NCBI RefSeq assembly: GCF_910592395.1
Contig: NC_088323.1
Coordinates: 11,829,501-11,893,500, forward strand
Length of the DNA stretch: 64,000 nt
Source of the DNA: Lineus longissimus
Lineage: Eukaryota; Nemertea; Pilidiophora; Heteronemertea; Lineidae
Direction of reading: 5' to 3'
Shown one piece after another: positions 63,751 through 64,000 of this stretch; position 1 is the stretch's first letter, and each line of letters begins with the position of its first letter. The notes beneath the pieces were generated by a model that saw only the letters and a program-made list of their open reading frames with translations, had not been told where the DNA came from and did no database searches. Both the position numbers and the translations under genes were made by a program.

Positions 63751-64000
63751 AGAAACATGCAATTTTTAAATTGCCTTTTAACCATTCATGTCTTCTCCAT
63801 CAGTTCATCTTCCGACTTCGTCATGGACAATTTGCACAGCAAACAGCAATTTGATACCTTTCATTTGACAAATGTTATGTTATTTCAGATGGAGGCCATC
63901 ATAAACTTCTTGTAGGATGAGTTGCCGCAGACAGAGATGAAAACCATGATGAATGTCCGTGAGCCAGAGGTGGGTCTGAAATTTGACAAATGGTCAGCCT

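Overview
The window is metazoan nuclear DNA, most likely from a marine invertebrate deuterostome (echinoderm, hemichordate or cephalochordate grade). That placement is an inference from the split-gene structure, the DIRS-type retrotransposons, the FLYWCH/PHD/OTU coding DNA and the high density of small DNA transposons. The species cannot be named from the sequence. No bacterial features (operons, Shine-Dalgarno sites, CRISPR arrays) are present.

The host gene is a Rho GTPase-activating protein of the ARHGAP12/15/27 family, read on the minus strand from right to left. The first coding exon (53558-52923) holds the start codon and the SH3 domain. WW exons follow at 41312-41046 and 39908-39678, then linker exons at 37533-37324, 29909-29889 (21-bp microexon candidate), 27514-27443 and 25326-24940. 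A PH domain is split over three exons (20484-20423, 17714-17540, 16207-16112), and two basic/proline-rich linker exons follow (9604-9505, 7680-7597). Splice sites and reading phases agree through the chain. No RhoGAP exon was found, so the catalytic domain should lie beyond the left edge.

The introns hold most of the DNA and are full of mobile elements. Two DIRS-like tyrosine-recombinase retrotransposons of about 6.7 kb (about 438-7161 and 42679-49401) lie in the same orientation as the gene. Each has inverted terminal repeats, an internal complementary region, Gag-like, RT/RNase H/methyltransferase-like and tyrosine recombinase coding DNA. Both carry frameshifts, but the recombinase frame of the right-hand copy is open. 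A dispersed repeat of about 300-bp monomers occurs in at least ten blocks, all on the plus strand, and each monomer carries a nuclear-receptor-type half-site cluster. Many MITEs are recognisable from terminal inverted repeats and target duplications (TTAA, TAA/TTA, TA, 8-9 bp), some nested in others. An A-B-B-A block of about 2 kb sits at 18156-20134.

The right end (57.3-61.4 kb), upstream of the gene, is the most unusual part. Two inverted minisatellite arrays with the same order of variant units bound about 4 kb. Inside are a PHD finger-OTU protease ORF, a Ser/Pro/Thr-rich segment and a FLYWCH zinc finger, all on the minus strand. A 166-bp MITE splits the coding DNA, and removing it with one TGT duplication brings the two flanking frames into register. 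A 130-bp tandem repeat overwrites the C-terminus, and a 5'-truncated LINE lies beside the ORF. This looks like a captured or transposon-borne PHD-OTU-FLYWCH gene in a foldback-like element. The last 2.6 kb holds two copies of a short MITE and one weak exon candidate.
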